Assembly (NCBI GenBank): GCA_964432565.1
Contig: CAYSOA010000001.1
Coordinates: forward strand, 124,001 to 188,000
Source: CAIOHW01 sp964432565
Lineage (GTDB): Bacteria > Bdellovibrionota > UBA1018
Direction: 5' to 3'
Length of the DNA stretch: 64,000 bases
The notes beneath the pieces were generated by a model. That model was not told the DNA's origin. It worked only from the letters and a program-made list of their open reading frames with translations, and searched no databases. The translations under genes and the position numbers were made by a program. Shown one piece after another: positions 26,950 through 35,238 of the stretch. The first letter of the stretch is position 1, and every line of letters starts with the position of its first letter.

Positions 26950-27529
26950 ATGCCGCCTGAAACGCTGGGTCCGACTCGCTGTCGAGAGCGAGTATCCAGT
27001 ACTCCAGCGCGCGCCCGTACTCATGTGCGGCCAGAGTGCGCTCCTCATACGAGAACCGACTTTCTTTCTCCGGGGCTTGAGGGGGCTCGAGCAGGAATCG
27101 GCCGCGGGACACGAGGCGTGCCAGTCGGGTGTCTTGTAGATGGATCTGGGGCGTTAGCCTTGTGAGGCGCTCGTGCGCCGAATCGAGCAGTGAGCGGGAG
27201 GCACCCTCCATTTCCTGGTTGTGGAGGGTTCGCTGTATCGACGGGGGGGGCGCGGCGTGTTCCTGCTCAAGGGAGTTCATGTAGTCGAGTTTGGCTTCGT
27301 GCCAGAGGGCTAGCGTCAGGTGGTTGACGGTTCTCGCCCAGCGCTCTGCAGCCAGACCCGCAGTTGCGCTGCCCAGGGAGCGGGTCTCCAGGGCGTGCTC
27401 GTACATGGCGCGAATTTCCTGTGCAGAAATGGAGGGGAATGCACGGCGTTTCCACTGATGGGCGACACCGGCATCGATGACGCTTCGGTAGGCACGCTCG
27501 AATTCTGCATCAAGATTGTCGGAGTCCAT
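26948..27529 (-). CDS. Hypothetical alpha-helical protein, unknown function
   Basis: A 193-residue, charged, mostly helical soluble protein with no signal peptide, membrane helix or metal motif. Recognisable features are only composition: an acidic start (MDSDNLDAEFERAYRSVIDA), many Arg/Glu/His residues and a Pro stretch (APPPSIQ). It is transcribed divergently from the DUF1704 metallopeptidase, sharing a 66-base intergenic region (27530-27595), and its end overlaps the rpsI terminator. I do not recognise a family. Confidence 0.6.
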   Translation of the reverse strand: MDSDNLDAEFERAYRSVIDAGVAHQWKRRAFPSISAQEIRAMYEHALETRSLGSATAGLAAERWARTVNHLTLALWHEAKLDYMNSLEQEHAAPPPSIQRTLHNQEMEGASRSLLDSAHERLTRLTPQIHLQDTRLARLVSRGRFLLEPPQAPEKESRFSYEERTLAAHEYGRALEYWILALDSESDPAFQAA

Positions 27530-27595
27530 ACCCCTTTGGCTGCAACGTATGGGCCGGGGTTTGGTCGTGGGTTGGGTTGTGTCATTCTAGAGGGG

Positions 27596-28897
27596 ATGGG
27601 ATGGACGACGCTCAAGGAAAAAGTCAGGCGACTTTCGGTCAGGATAGTCGAAGCCCAGAGGCCGATTCGAATTCTGGATGCGATCAAGTGGGATGCGTCG
27701 ATTGAAGAGGTGCTGAGGCGCGGAATGACCCATCCCAAACTCAGGGCCATTCCTCGGGTCGGTCGAGACTATTATGAAGGTCGGCCGTTGATGTTTGATC
27801 CCCAAAAGAAAATCGAGGAATTCGAGGATATTTCAAAGGATGTTTCGGCCGTTCTTGGGGAAAAGGATGAGTTGGGAAGGCTGCTGCGCACCATTTGTGA
27901 ACAGTATGCCGACACCGTTCGAATGCTCCAGTCGCGAGGAACTCCCGACTTTGGGCACTATAGTCGCAAGCTGTATGGCTCACCAAAGGACCGTCTTTCG
28001 GGTGAGACGTTGACGGTCGCAGAACTGGGTCAATGGATGCATGAAATTCTTGCGGGCCTTGGAGAATCCATGGGTGAGCCCTACCGGAAGAATTTGTCCG
28101 CCCAGCAGGTGGTCGACGAGCTGAACCGACGATTCGCAGGCTGTTTCGAGGGTGGCCAGGTTCAAGCGCGCATCTCGGATGAGATTCTTTCGGACGCTGC
28201 CGCTGGCGGAGACGTCATCAAGATTCGAGAGGGAGCGCTCTTTTCAAAAAGAGAAATTGACGTCTACGAAGTTCACGAAGGCTGGGTTCATGCGGGGACG
28301 TCACTTAATGGCCGTTCGCAAGCGGTTGCCCAGTGGCTTTCGCGCGGTCCCCCGCGCTGCGCGGGAACCCAGGAGGGGCTTGCCGTCTTGCTCGAGATCT
28401 TCACCTTTCGCGCCCATCCGCGCAGAGCCCGTCAAATCAATGACCGTATCCTGGGAATCGACAGGGCGGAAGACGGCGCTGACGTCCTTGAGTTGATCGA
28501 GTTTTATCGGACCGAAGGGTATTCCGAGGAGGAATGCCTGTTCAACGCGATTCGAATCTTCAGGGGGGGCTGCGTGGAGGGAGGCGCTCCATTCACCAAG
28601 GACATCTCGTACTGCAAGGGGTTCGTGGAAAACTACAATTTCATGCGGGCGGCAATCCGGGCGGGGCACCCGGAGTTGATTCCCTTTCTCTTTGTTGGCA
28701 AACTTTCCGTAGAAGACGTTCCTTTGCTGTATCGTAAGCATCGGGAGGGGCTGGTCGATGCACCGGCATTCCTGCCTCCCCCCTTTGCAGATCTGAGCGG
28801 AGTGGCCGTCTGGATGGGGTTTTCGAGCTTCCTGAATCGCGTCGATCTTTCTCGGGTTCAGGAGCATTACAATGCGTTGTTTCGGCAACATCTTTGA
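27596..28897 (+). CDS. DUF1704 (QEGLA-motif) putative zinc metallopeptidase
   Basis: The 433-residue protein carries HEGWVHAG at residues 227-234 (HExxxH, with a zinc-ligand arrangement His227, Glu228, His232) and GTQEGLAVLLE at 257-267, the QEGLA motif that names the bacterial family 'flavohemoglobin expression-modulating QEGLA motif protein' (DUF1704). Eukaryotic members of this family (MATCAP/KIAA0895-like) are tyrosine carboxypeptidases acting on tubulin tails, so peptidase activity is plausible; the bacterial substrate is unknown. No signal peptide. ATG 27596 (GAGGGG immediately upstream) is chosen over longer readings, which would overlap the divergent gene. Confidence 0.85.
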   Translation: MGWTTLKEKVRRLSVRIVEAQRPIRILDAIKWDASIEEVLRRGMTHPKLRAIPRVGRDYYEGRPLMFDPQKKIEEFEDISKDVSAVLGEKDELGRLLRTICEQYADTVRMLQSRGTPDFGHYSRKLYGSPKDRLSGETLTVAELGQWMHEILAGLGESMGEPYRKNLSAQQVVDELNRRFAGCFEGGQVQARISDEILSDAAAGGDVIKIREGALFSKREIDVYEVHEGWVHAGTSLNGRSQAVAQWLSRGPPRCAGTQEGLAVLLEIFTFRAHPRRARQINDRILGIDRAEDGADVLELIEFYRTEGYSEEECLFNAIRIFRGGCVEGGAPFTKDISYCKGFVENYNFMRAAIRAGHPELIPFLFVGKLSVEDVPLLYRKHREGLVDAPAFLPPPFADLSGVAVWMGFSSFLNRVDLSRVQEHYNALFRQHL

Positions 28898-28948
28898 ACG
28901 TGGTGCCGAAGCGATTTGGACGGTCCAGGGACGAAAGGGCGGAGTTTC

Positions 28949-29776
28949 ATGGCGATGCGAATGGCAGGAGTCGGCAGGGGTTTGGCTGCAGTGGTCGTGG
29001 GCATCGTCACAGCTTCGGCTGCCGGTGCGGCAGTGATCGCCACGGTCAATAAGAAGGAGCTGACCGACAAGGATCTGGTCACGTCTCTGGGGCAGTTCAA
29101 CGAGGGGCAGCGCAACAACATCCTCAAGGATCCAACCAACCGGCGCCAGATTCTGCTAAGCATGATCGACCAGGAGCTTCTGAACCAGGAGGCCGAACGC
29201 CAGAAGATTGGTGAAGATGAGCAGATTCGGATGGCGGTCGAGGCCTTTCGGCGCCAGCAGATGGTGGCGCGTCTTCTCGAAAAGAACCTGTCGAGCCGCG
29301 TGACCGAATCGGCTGCTCGCAAGTTTTATGACAAAAACAAGCTGCTGTTCAATACCGACCAGGTTCGTGCCCAGCATATCCTGGTGGCGACGGACGTCGA
29401 GGCCCGCGAAGTACTGAAGAAGTTGAAGGCGGCTGATGCCGATTTCCAGAAGCTCGCCGAGCAGGCGTCCAAAGATCCATCCGCCAAGAACAACCGTGGC
29501 GAGCTTGGGTTTTTTACTCGTGACCAGCTCGACCAGGAGTTCACCAAGGCTGCCTTTGCCGGTTCGCCCGGCGACATCGTTGGTCCGGTCAAGACCGTCT
29601 ACGGCTACCATCTGATCAAGGTGATCGAGAAAAAACCTGGTAAGACCATGCCCTTCGAAGAAGTGGAAGGGAAGGCCACGGGGCTGCTTCGACAGAAGCT
29701 CGGTCAGGAATACCTCGAGAAGCTCCGGCAGCAGGCCAGAATTCAGATCAACGAAAAAGATCTCGAGAAGCTCTGA
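28949..29776 (+). CDS. Exported parvulin-type peptidyl-prolyl isomerase (PpiC/PrsA-like)
   Basis: A 275-residue exported foldase: signal peptide (AVVVGIVTASAAGAAV), an N-terminal SurA/PrsA-like helical chaperone domain with SMIDQELLNQEAERQKI, and a PPIC domain (VRAQHILVATDVEAREVLKK, GELGFFTRDQL, YGYHLIKVIEKKPG). Parvulins catalyse prolyl isomerisation of outer-membrane or secreted clients in the periplasm. ATG 28949 is chosen for its GGAG seven bases before. No lipobox is present, so it is periplasmic rather than a lipoprotein. Confidence 0.9.
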   Translation: MAMRMAGVGRGLAAVVVGIVTASAAGAAVIATVNKKELTDKDLVTSLGQFNEGQRNNILKDPTNRRQILLSMIDQELLNQEAERQKIGEDEQIRMAVEAFRRQQMVARLLEKNLSSRVTESAARKFYDKNKLLFNTDQVRAQHILVATDVEAREVLKKLKAADADFQKLAEQASKDPSAKNNRGELGFFTRDQLDQEFTKAAFAGSPGDIVGPVKTVYGYHLIKVIEKKPGKTMPFEEVEGKATGLLRQKLGQEYLEKLRQQARIQINEKDLEKL

Positions 29777-29803
29777 GAACCTCCGGTTGTCAGGTCGGCC
29801 GGC

Positions 29804-31324
29804 TCAGGAACGAGGCCGCGAGCTGTAGTCCCTTGCGTGAATGCCGTACTTCTCGAGCTTCCGAAGGAGTGTTTTCTTCGGGATGTTGGCGTGAAGCGCC
29901 GTCTGGTTGATCCTTCCATTGAAGGCCTTTAGGGCGCTGATCAGAAACTGTCGCTCGAACTCCTCCTTGCTTGCCTGAAAGTCGAGCTTTTCGACGGAGA
30001 GCTGGAAGCCGACATCAATGGTCTTTGGAAGCGGTCCGTTCCCGGAGTCCGACTCCTGATCGAGCGTATCGGCGTCGATCTCGTGCACATCGTCGGGCGA
30101 GTCCATCAGCCGCCGTCCCGTGATGCTTGAGGGAAGGCTCTCGGTCGTGATCTGGTTTCCGGTCTCGATGACGAAAGCGTGTTCGATCACGTTTTCGAGC
30201 TCGCGGATGTTTCCGTGCCACGAGTGTTTTTTTAGAAGTTCCAGTGCATCATCCTCGAGCCCGGTGATGAGCTTGAGCTCGCCCCGCTGGAGGCGGGATG
30301 CCGCCGAGCTTCCGCTGCGATGCTGCTGGTTGAACTTCTCGATGAAGTATCGAATCAGGTGCTCGATGTCGTTGCGACGGTCTCTAAGCGGGGGAAGCTG
30401 AACCGGAAGGACGTTCAGCCGGTAGAACAGGTCCTCGCGAAACTCTCCCGTCCGAATCATCTCCTCGAGGTTGCGATTGGTCGCGGCGACAATCCTGACG
30501 TCGACTTCAATCTCGCGGTTCGCTCCAACAGGAGTGAATCGACGGGTCTGCAGGGCCCGCAAAAGCTTGACCTGCATCCCTGCCGAGATGTCGCCGATTT
30601 CATCGAGAAACAGGGTTCCCCCGTCGGCATACTGGAATTTTCCGATCTTGCGCTGGTCCGCTCCTGTGAATGCGCCCTTTTCGTGTCCAAAAAATTCGCT
30701 TTCGATCAGATTCTCGGGAATGGCCGAGCAGTTGACCGTGACGAATCGGTTGTCCTTTCGGGGGCTATTGTAGTGTAGCGCCTGGGCGACAAGTTCCTTG
30801 CCCGTTCCACTCTCGCCCCGAATCAGGACGGCGGTTTCGACCTGGGACAGCTTGTCGATGACTGAAAAGACGCGCTTCATTTCGGAACTCTGCCCGACAA
30901 ACTCGGTTCCGTTGGGCATCTTGAAGACCGGTGCCGAGAGGGCGACACCCTTGACGAGGTTATGTGCCTTGAGTGCCTTGTCGACCATGTAGACCAGGTT
31001 TTCGGCCTTGATCGGCTTTTCAAGGTAGTTGTAGGCGCCTTGCTTCGTGGCCTCGATGGCATCGCGCACATTGGCGAATGCGGTCAGGATGATGACGATG
31101 ATCGAGGGGTCGTAGGCCTTGATCTCCTTCAGGGCCTCAAGACCTGAGAGTCGCGGCATGTTGACGTCCATCAGGACCAGATTGTAGCGCCCTGCTCGGA
31201 CCTTGTTGACCGCCTCTTCGCCGTCTGAAGCCTGCTCGACATCATGGTTTCCCTCCGAAAGGGCCTCGGCCACGGTCAGCCTGAGATCGGCATCGTCATC
31301 CACGACAAGTACTTTGAACTTCAT
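29804..31324 (-). CDS. NtrC-family sigma-54 response regulator
   Basis: The 506-residue protein has a receiver domain (residues 1-120, VDDDADLR acidic pocket, phospho-acceptor Asp53 in LVLMDVNMP, Lys in YLEKPIK), an AAA+ sigma-54 domain with GESGTGKELVA, the intact loop GAFTGA, GGTLFLDEIG and WHGNIRELENV, and a Fis-type helix-turn-helix (INQTALHANIPKKTLLRKLE). A Ser/Asp-rich linker of about 50 residues precedes the DNA-binding part. Start 31324 (AGGGAGA upstream) overlaps the upstream kinase gene by four bases, so the two form a translationally coupled two-component pair. Confidence 0.94.
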   Translation of the reverse strand: MKFKVLVVDDDADLRLTVAEALSEGNHDVEQASDGEEAVNKVRAGRYNLVLMDVNMPRLSGLEALKEIKAYDPSIIVIILTAFANVRDAIEATKQGAYNYLEKPIKAENLVYMVDKALKAHNLVKGVALSAPVFKMPNGTEFVGQSSEMKRVFSVIDKLSQVETAVLIRGESGTGKELVAQALHYNSPRKDNRFVTVNCSAIPENLIESEFFGHEKGAFTGADQRKIGKFQYADGGTLFLDEIGDISAGMQVKLLRALQTRRFTPVGANREIEVDVRIVAATNRNLEEMIRTGEFREDLFYRLNVLPVQLPPLRDRRNDIEHLIRYFIEKFNQQHRSGSSAASRLQRGELKLITGLEDDALELLKKHSWHGNIRELENVIEHAFVIETGNQITTESLPSSITGRRLMDSPDDVHEIDADTLDQESDSGNGPLPKTIDVGFQLSVEKLDFQASKEEFERQFLISALKAFNGRINQTALHANIPKKTLLRKLEKYGIHARDYSSRPRS

Positions 31325-33342
31325 GAGACTTCTCCCTGTGCTTGTTTCCAAATGGAATTCTTCGGGCCCTTGAGGCCTGGGGTGGCCCCTCTGGGCGCAT
31401 CAAAGTCATGCGATTGAGCGAGATCTGCACGCAAACGGATGGTAAACGTGCTGCCCTCTCCGGTCCTGCTGGAAACCGAAAGCTCTCCCCAGTGAGCCTC
31501 GATGAAATACCTGGAAAGATAGAGTCCCAGGCCGGAGCCGCCGATTCTTGCGGTCGCATCGTTCTTTGCTCGATAAAACTTGCTGAATAGGTTCTCCAGC
31601 TCGCCCTCGCTCATGCCGATCCCCTGGTCGATGACCTGAATTTCGAGCCACTCGTTGCGCTCGCGCGTCGTGATGCGAATCGTGGAGTTTGGAGGACTAT
31701 ACTTGAGCGCGTTGTCGACCAGGTTGTTGAGGACCTTCTGGATGAGCGATGGGTCGAGTCGAATCGGAAAAAGCGGTTCAAGATCGAGTTCGATCGTGCT
31801 GCCACGGGCCTTTGCAAAAGGGAGAAAGCTTTCGCAGCACCTTTCGACAAGCTGGTTCACGTCCTTCGATTCGAGGCGTGGACGAAGACGTGAGCTCTCG
31901 ATCTTGGCCAGCTCCAGGATGCTCGAGATGAATCGATTCAGCTCCTCGGTGGAGGCAATCATGTGATTCAAACCCTGCCGGTCCGAGTCGGTGAGCCGGT
32001 TTCCTCCCTTCAGAAGGATCATTTCTGCGAGTCCCTGAATCCTGGCTACGGGAGTCTTCAGGTCATGGGTGACCAGCGACAGGAAGTTGGTCTTGAGCTC
32101 TTCGACCTGAAGCAGAATCTGGTTCTTTCTCTGGTACTCCCAGCGTTTGCGGTATTCGCGAGTCAGGCGGTAGGGAACAGCGAGGTAGTAGCCGAGGAGG
32201 ATGCCCATGGAGGGGTGGGCAACTTCCAGCCAGATTCCGCTGCTGCTTCCTGAGCCGAAGATCAGGAGCGATGTCAGCCAGAGCGCTGCCATCATTCCTG
32301 CACTGGCGACCACTCCCATCAGGGGAGTGGAGCGAAGCACGACGCCGAGGACGGCAGTAGTCGTGGCAAAGGTGCTAACCGTTCTCACCCAGGGGGCCGG
32401 GCGGATCAGGCCATCGTTGCGAAGGATCGAATCCAGGATATTGGCATGAATCGCTGCCTTGCTGGTGGCGTAAGGGGCGCTGGAGTAGGGTGTGAAGGCA
32501 AAATTTGAAGAGTCCTCACGAGTGGCCGTGGCCACGAGCAGGATACGACCCTTCAATTCGGCGGAAGGGATCGTTCCGTCGAGGACGTCTTCGAATGCGA
32601 TTTCTCGATAATTCGATCGAGACGGATCGCCATGGTACCTGAAGTAAAAGTAGCTGGCCTCGATTTCATCGAGCTCAAAAGTGCCGCTCGGACGGTAATC
32701 TGCAGCCGCAAGTCCTGATGACCGCGCAAGCAGCAGGTGAAACCCGGGCTGACCATACAGCGAAAGAAGTGCGCGTCGGGTGACCTTGTCGCGAGCGAAG
32801 ACGTTTCCGTCCTTGTGCACCAGGGCCACTCCGTGGGGGATCGCTCCGAGCGGATAGGGGGGGACGATCTCTCCGGTAACATCAAAGGGAGTGCCGACGA
32901 CGAAAGGAATCGAGCGCTCGCTCAGTCTTTCGACCGCCCCGAGAATCCGCCGTGAGAACTCCGGGCGCAGTCGTTGGCTCTGAAGCTGTGAGGCTCGCGT
33001 GAGATTGGCGAGGTATCCGATCGCGCGCGGCTCGTACGACTCGAGCGCTTCAAGGAACCGTGCATGCCACTCCAGCGAAAGCGGAGCCATGTCCTGCAGG
33101 GAGACGAGGGTGGAGTCGCGAATGGTGATGAGAACGATTCGATCGTCAGGGCTGGCCTGGGGCCCGCTTCGAACACGAAGATCAAAGAGGGTCGACTCGA
33201 TGCCATGAAGGTCGAACTGCGACAGAACTCCGGTCAGGATGGCTGAGGCGGCGAATGTAAGCGTGATCTTGCCTGCCACTCCCGATTTCGGGAACGGTCT
33301 GCGGAGCAGCCCGAGGATCCGTTTGAAGCCAGATGCGCGCAT
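31321..33342 (-). CDS. CHASE2-domain sensor histidine kinase
   Basis: A 673-residue membrane kinase: an N-terminal helix, a periplasmic CHASE2 domain (about residues 45-310, FDLRVRSG, IVLITIRDSTL, KGRILLVATATRED), a bundle of about three helices (315-395), a HisKA box with His426 in LVTHDLKTPVAR and a HATPase domain (NNLVDNALKYSPP, DQGIGMSEGELE, GSGLGLYLSRYF). CHASE2 domains sense unknown extracytoplasmic signals. It is cognate to the NtrC-type regulator encoded next to it. The 108-base gap upstream (33343-33450) holds no obvious site. Confidence 0.93.
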   Translation of the reverse strand: MRASGFKRILGLLRRPFPKSGVAGKITLTFAASAILTGVLSQFDLHGIESTLFDLRVRSGPQASPDDRIVLITIRDSTLVSLQDMAPLSLEWHARFLEALESYEPRAIGYLANLTRASQLQSQRLRPEFSRRILGAVERLSERSIPFVVGTPFDVTGEIVPPYPLGAIPHGVALVHKDGNVFARDKVTRRALLSLYGQPGFHLLLARSSGLAAADYRPSGTFELDEIEASYFYFRYHGDPSRSNYREIAFEDVLDGTIPSAELKGRILLVATATREDSSNFAFTPYSSAPYATSKAAIHANILDSILRNDGLIRPAPWVRTVSTFATTTAVLGVVLRSTPLMGVVASAGMMAALWLTSLLIFGSGSSSGIWLEVAHPSMGILLGYYLAVPYRLTREYRKRWEYQRKNQILLQVEELKTNFLSLVTHDLKTPVARIQGLAEMILLKGGNRLTDSDRQGLNHMIASTEELNRFISSILELAKIESSRLRPRLESKDVNQLVERCCESFLPFAKARGSTIELDLEPLFPIRLDPSLIQKVLNNLVDNALKYSPPNSTIRITTRERNEWLEIQVIDQGIGMSEGELENLFSKFYRAKNDATARIGGSGLGLYLSRYFIEAHWGELSVSSRTGEGSTFTIRLRADLAQSHDFDAPRGATPGLKGPKNSIWKQAQGEVS

Positions 33343-33450
33343 TCGACAGGAGACTGAGCAACTGCCGTTCCAGTGCAGATGGGCGTTGATCTCACTGGGG
33401 TTTTCAGGCTGGTGTCAGGGCGGCCCTGTCGAAAGTTTAGACAGTTGTTC

Positions 33451-34242
33451 CTAGAATCGCCTCTCGGATGAGAGAGTGAATTCCATTCGACGGTTCTTTC
33501 GCCGGCCCTCGTTCGTAGAGCTGCTGGTGTAGGGCTTTCGGGGGCCGACCCCCGCCGGAAGGACGCGTTCCTCTTTTACGAAGTCCTTTTGGACGAGAAA
33601 CTTCATGACGGCGACCGCCCGAGTGAGTGCAAATTCGAACTGCGATCCGGCCTCGCCTTCGCCCACGGGCTGATCATCCGTATGCCCCTCGATGCGCACG
33701 TAGCCCGGGTAGCTCTCGAGAATGCGTCCCAGCCGGGTCATGTACTTGAACGCACTGGGCTTGAGCTCTGTGGAGCCCGGATTGAAGAGCAGATCTTCGG
33801 GAACTGAAAAGCGCAGCGTATCGATGCTGACATCCAGTCCATAGAGCTGGTCTTCCATCACCTCCTGGGCGAGCTCGCCCAGCTTCTCGTGCGCCATCTT
33901 CTGCTGCTGAACGGGACGCAGGGGCTTTTCGACCAGCTCTGCCGGAACGTCTCCATTGGCGCCCTTGAGCAGGCTGTCTCCTGCGCCGGGTTCCTCTCCA
34001 AGCGGGTTCGTGACTTCTGACTGCGGGTCACGGCCTGCGCTGTAGGGTGTGTTCGGATGGTTGAAGTAGTGCGCAACAGCCTGCTTCGTTTCCTCATCCG
34101 CCCCGAGTAGCCACATCACGAGGAAGAAGCACATCATGGCGGTCACGAAGTCGGCGTAGGCCACTTTCCACGCGCCCCCGTGGGCACCTCCGTGGCCTCC
34201 GCCCTTCTTCTTCTTGATGATGATGACTGGTGCGTCTGCCAT
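33451..34242 (-). CDS. motB: Flagellar stator protein MotB
   Basis: The 263-residue protein has a cytoplasmic Lys/Gly/His-rich start (KKKKGGGHGGAHGG), one membrane helix with the proton-carrying Asp31 in AYADFVTAMMCFFLVMWLLG, a periplasmic plug/linker and a C-terminal OmpA-like peptidoglycan-binding domain (RIEGHTDDQPVGEGE, NRRMEFTLS). MotB anchors the MotA5MotB2 stator to the cell wall and conducts protons. The start at 34242 is chosen because longer readings run into motA. It follows motA by two bases. No downstream flagellar gene is linked; the next gene is the CHASE2 kinase. Confidence 0.96.
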   Translation of the reverse strand: MADAPVIIIKKKKGGGHGGAHGGAWKVAYADFVTAMMCFFLVMWLLGADEETKQAVAHYFNHPNTPYSAGRDPQSEVTNPLGEEPGAGDSLLKGANGDVPAELVEKPLRPVQQQKMAHEKLGELAQEVMEDQLYGLDVSIDTLRFSVPEDLLFNPGSTELKPSAFKYMTRLGRILESYPGYVRIEGHTDDQPVGEGEAGSQFEFALTRAVAVMKFLVQKDFVKEERVLPAGVGPRKPYTSSSTNEGRRKNRRMEFTLSSERRF

Positions 34243-34244
34243 GG

Positions 34245-35111
34245 TTATGCCGCAGCCTTGCCTGCGCCTGAGGTGGCCTTGTCGACTTCCTCGAACGTCG
34301 GACGGTACTCGGAGGGAATGGAGCGCCGGGCGAACTCGACGCAAACCTTCGGCGAGCAGTTCTTCGCGTAGGCCAGAAGCGCCGACTTGATGACGCTCAT
34401 CAGCTTCCCGCTCTCCTGGTTGTTGAGTTCCATCTTGGCTGCCAGTGGCTGCAGAAATCCGTAGGAAATCAGAATGCCGATGAAGGTACCCACGAGGGCC
34501 GCGGCAACCGAGTTACCGACGGCCTCTTTTCCTTCAGAGAGCTTACCCATCGTGTGGACGACCCCGAGAACGGCGGCAACGATGCCCAGCCCAGGCATGG
34601 CGTCACCTGTCTTCTGGACGAGCCCCGGGGCCCGAGCCTCTTCTTCGTGAACGGCCAGAATATCGGCGTCCATGAGTTCTTCGAGATCGTAGGGGCTCAT
34701 GGGCGAACTGATTTGCACCTTGAGTGTGTCGCAGATGAACTCGAGCGCGTGATGGTTGTGCAGCATCGCGGGATACTTTTTGAAGATGTCCGAGGCCTCG
34801 GGTTTTTCAACGTGCGGTTCGAGCGAGAGCGGGTTGGCCTTTGCAGTTTTGGTCAGCTCGAAAAGAAGCATGAGCGCTTCCATATACGCTGCCTTCGAGA
34901 TCGGAGCGCCCTTGAGGGAGGCAAGGACCTGATGAACCAGTGCCTTCAGGCCTCCCGGACTGGTGGAGGTCAGAAGGCCGCCGATGCCGGCGCCACCGAT
35001 GATGATGTACTCGGAAGGCTGCCAGAGAACGTCGAGGTGGCCGCCCCCAACGAGCGCGTAACCTCCGAAGACGCAGAACATGACGATGACGGCACCGACA
35101 ATGACGAGCAT
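34245..35111 (-). CDS. motA: Flagellar stator protein MotA
   Basis: A 288-residue inner-membrane protein with four helices and the MotA pattern: MLVIVGAVIVMFCVFGGYAL at the start, a large cytoplasmic loop (KPEASDIFKKYPAML, the torque-generating region with charged residues contacting FliG) and helices 3-4 (GDAMPGLGIVAAVLGVVHTM and AAALVGTFIGILISYGFLQP). ATG 35111 matches the E. coli N-terminus; GTG 35132 is an alternative with AGAGGAACGGG nearby. It heads the motAB operon. Confidence 0.96.
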   Translation of the reverse strand: MLVIVGAVIVMFCVFGGYALVGGGHLDVLWQPSEYIIIGGAGIGGLLTSTSPGGLKALVHQVLASLKGAPISKAAYMEALMLLFELTKTAKANPLSLEPHVEKPEASDIFKKYPAMLHNHHALEFICDTLKVQISSPMSPYDLEELMDADILAVHEEEARAPGLVQKTGDAMPGLGIVAAVLGVVHTMGKLSEGKEAVGNSVAAALVGTFIGILISYGFLQPLAAKMELNNQESGKLMSVIKSALLAYAKNCSPKVCVEFARRSIPSEYRPTFEEVDKATSGAGKAAA

Positions 35112-35238
35112 GGTTTTTCCCGTTCCTCTCACCGACGTATCGCCGGGATCAGTGCAAACCCTGAGGGAAAAGAATCGGGCAGGGGAGAGGCAGGGACTTT
35201 AGGGGGCTGTCAGGCGTTTGGCACCAGCCAACGGAAAG

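Noticed and set aside
27320..27595. Upstream extension of the DUF1704 gene
   Set aside because: It would overlap the divergent gene by about 200 bases and shows no family sequence; ATG 27596 has GAGGGG in front.
35133..35238. Sigma-28 (flagellar) promoter upstream of motA on the minus strand
   Set aside because: TAAAG and a GCCCGATT-like element exist, but the gap is about three bases too long and the second element is imperfect.
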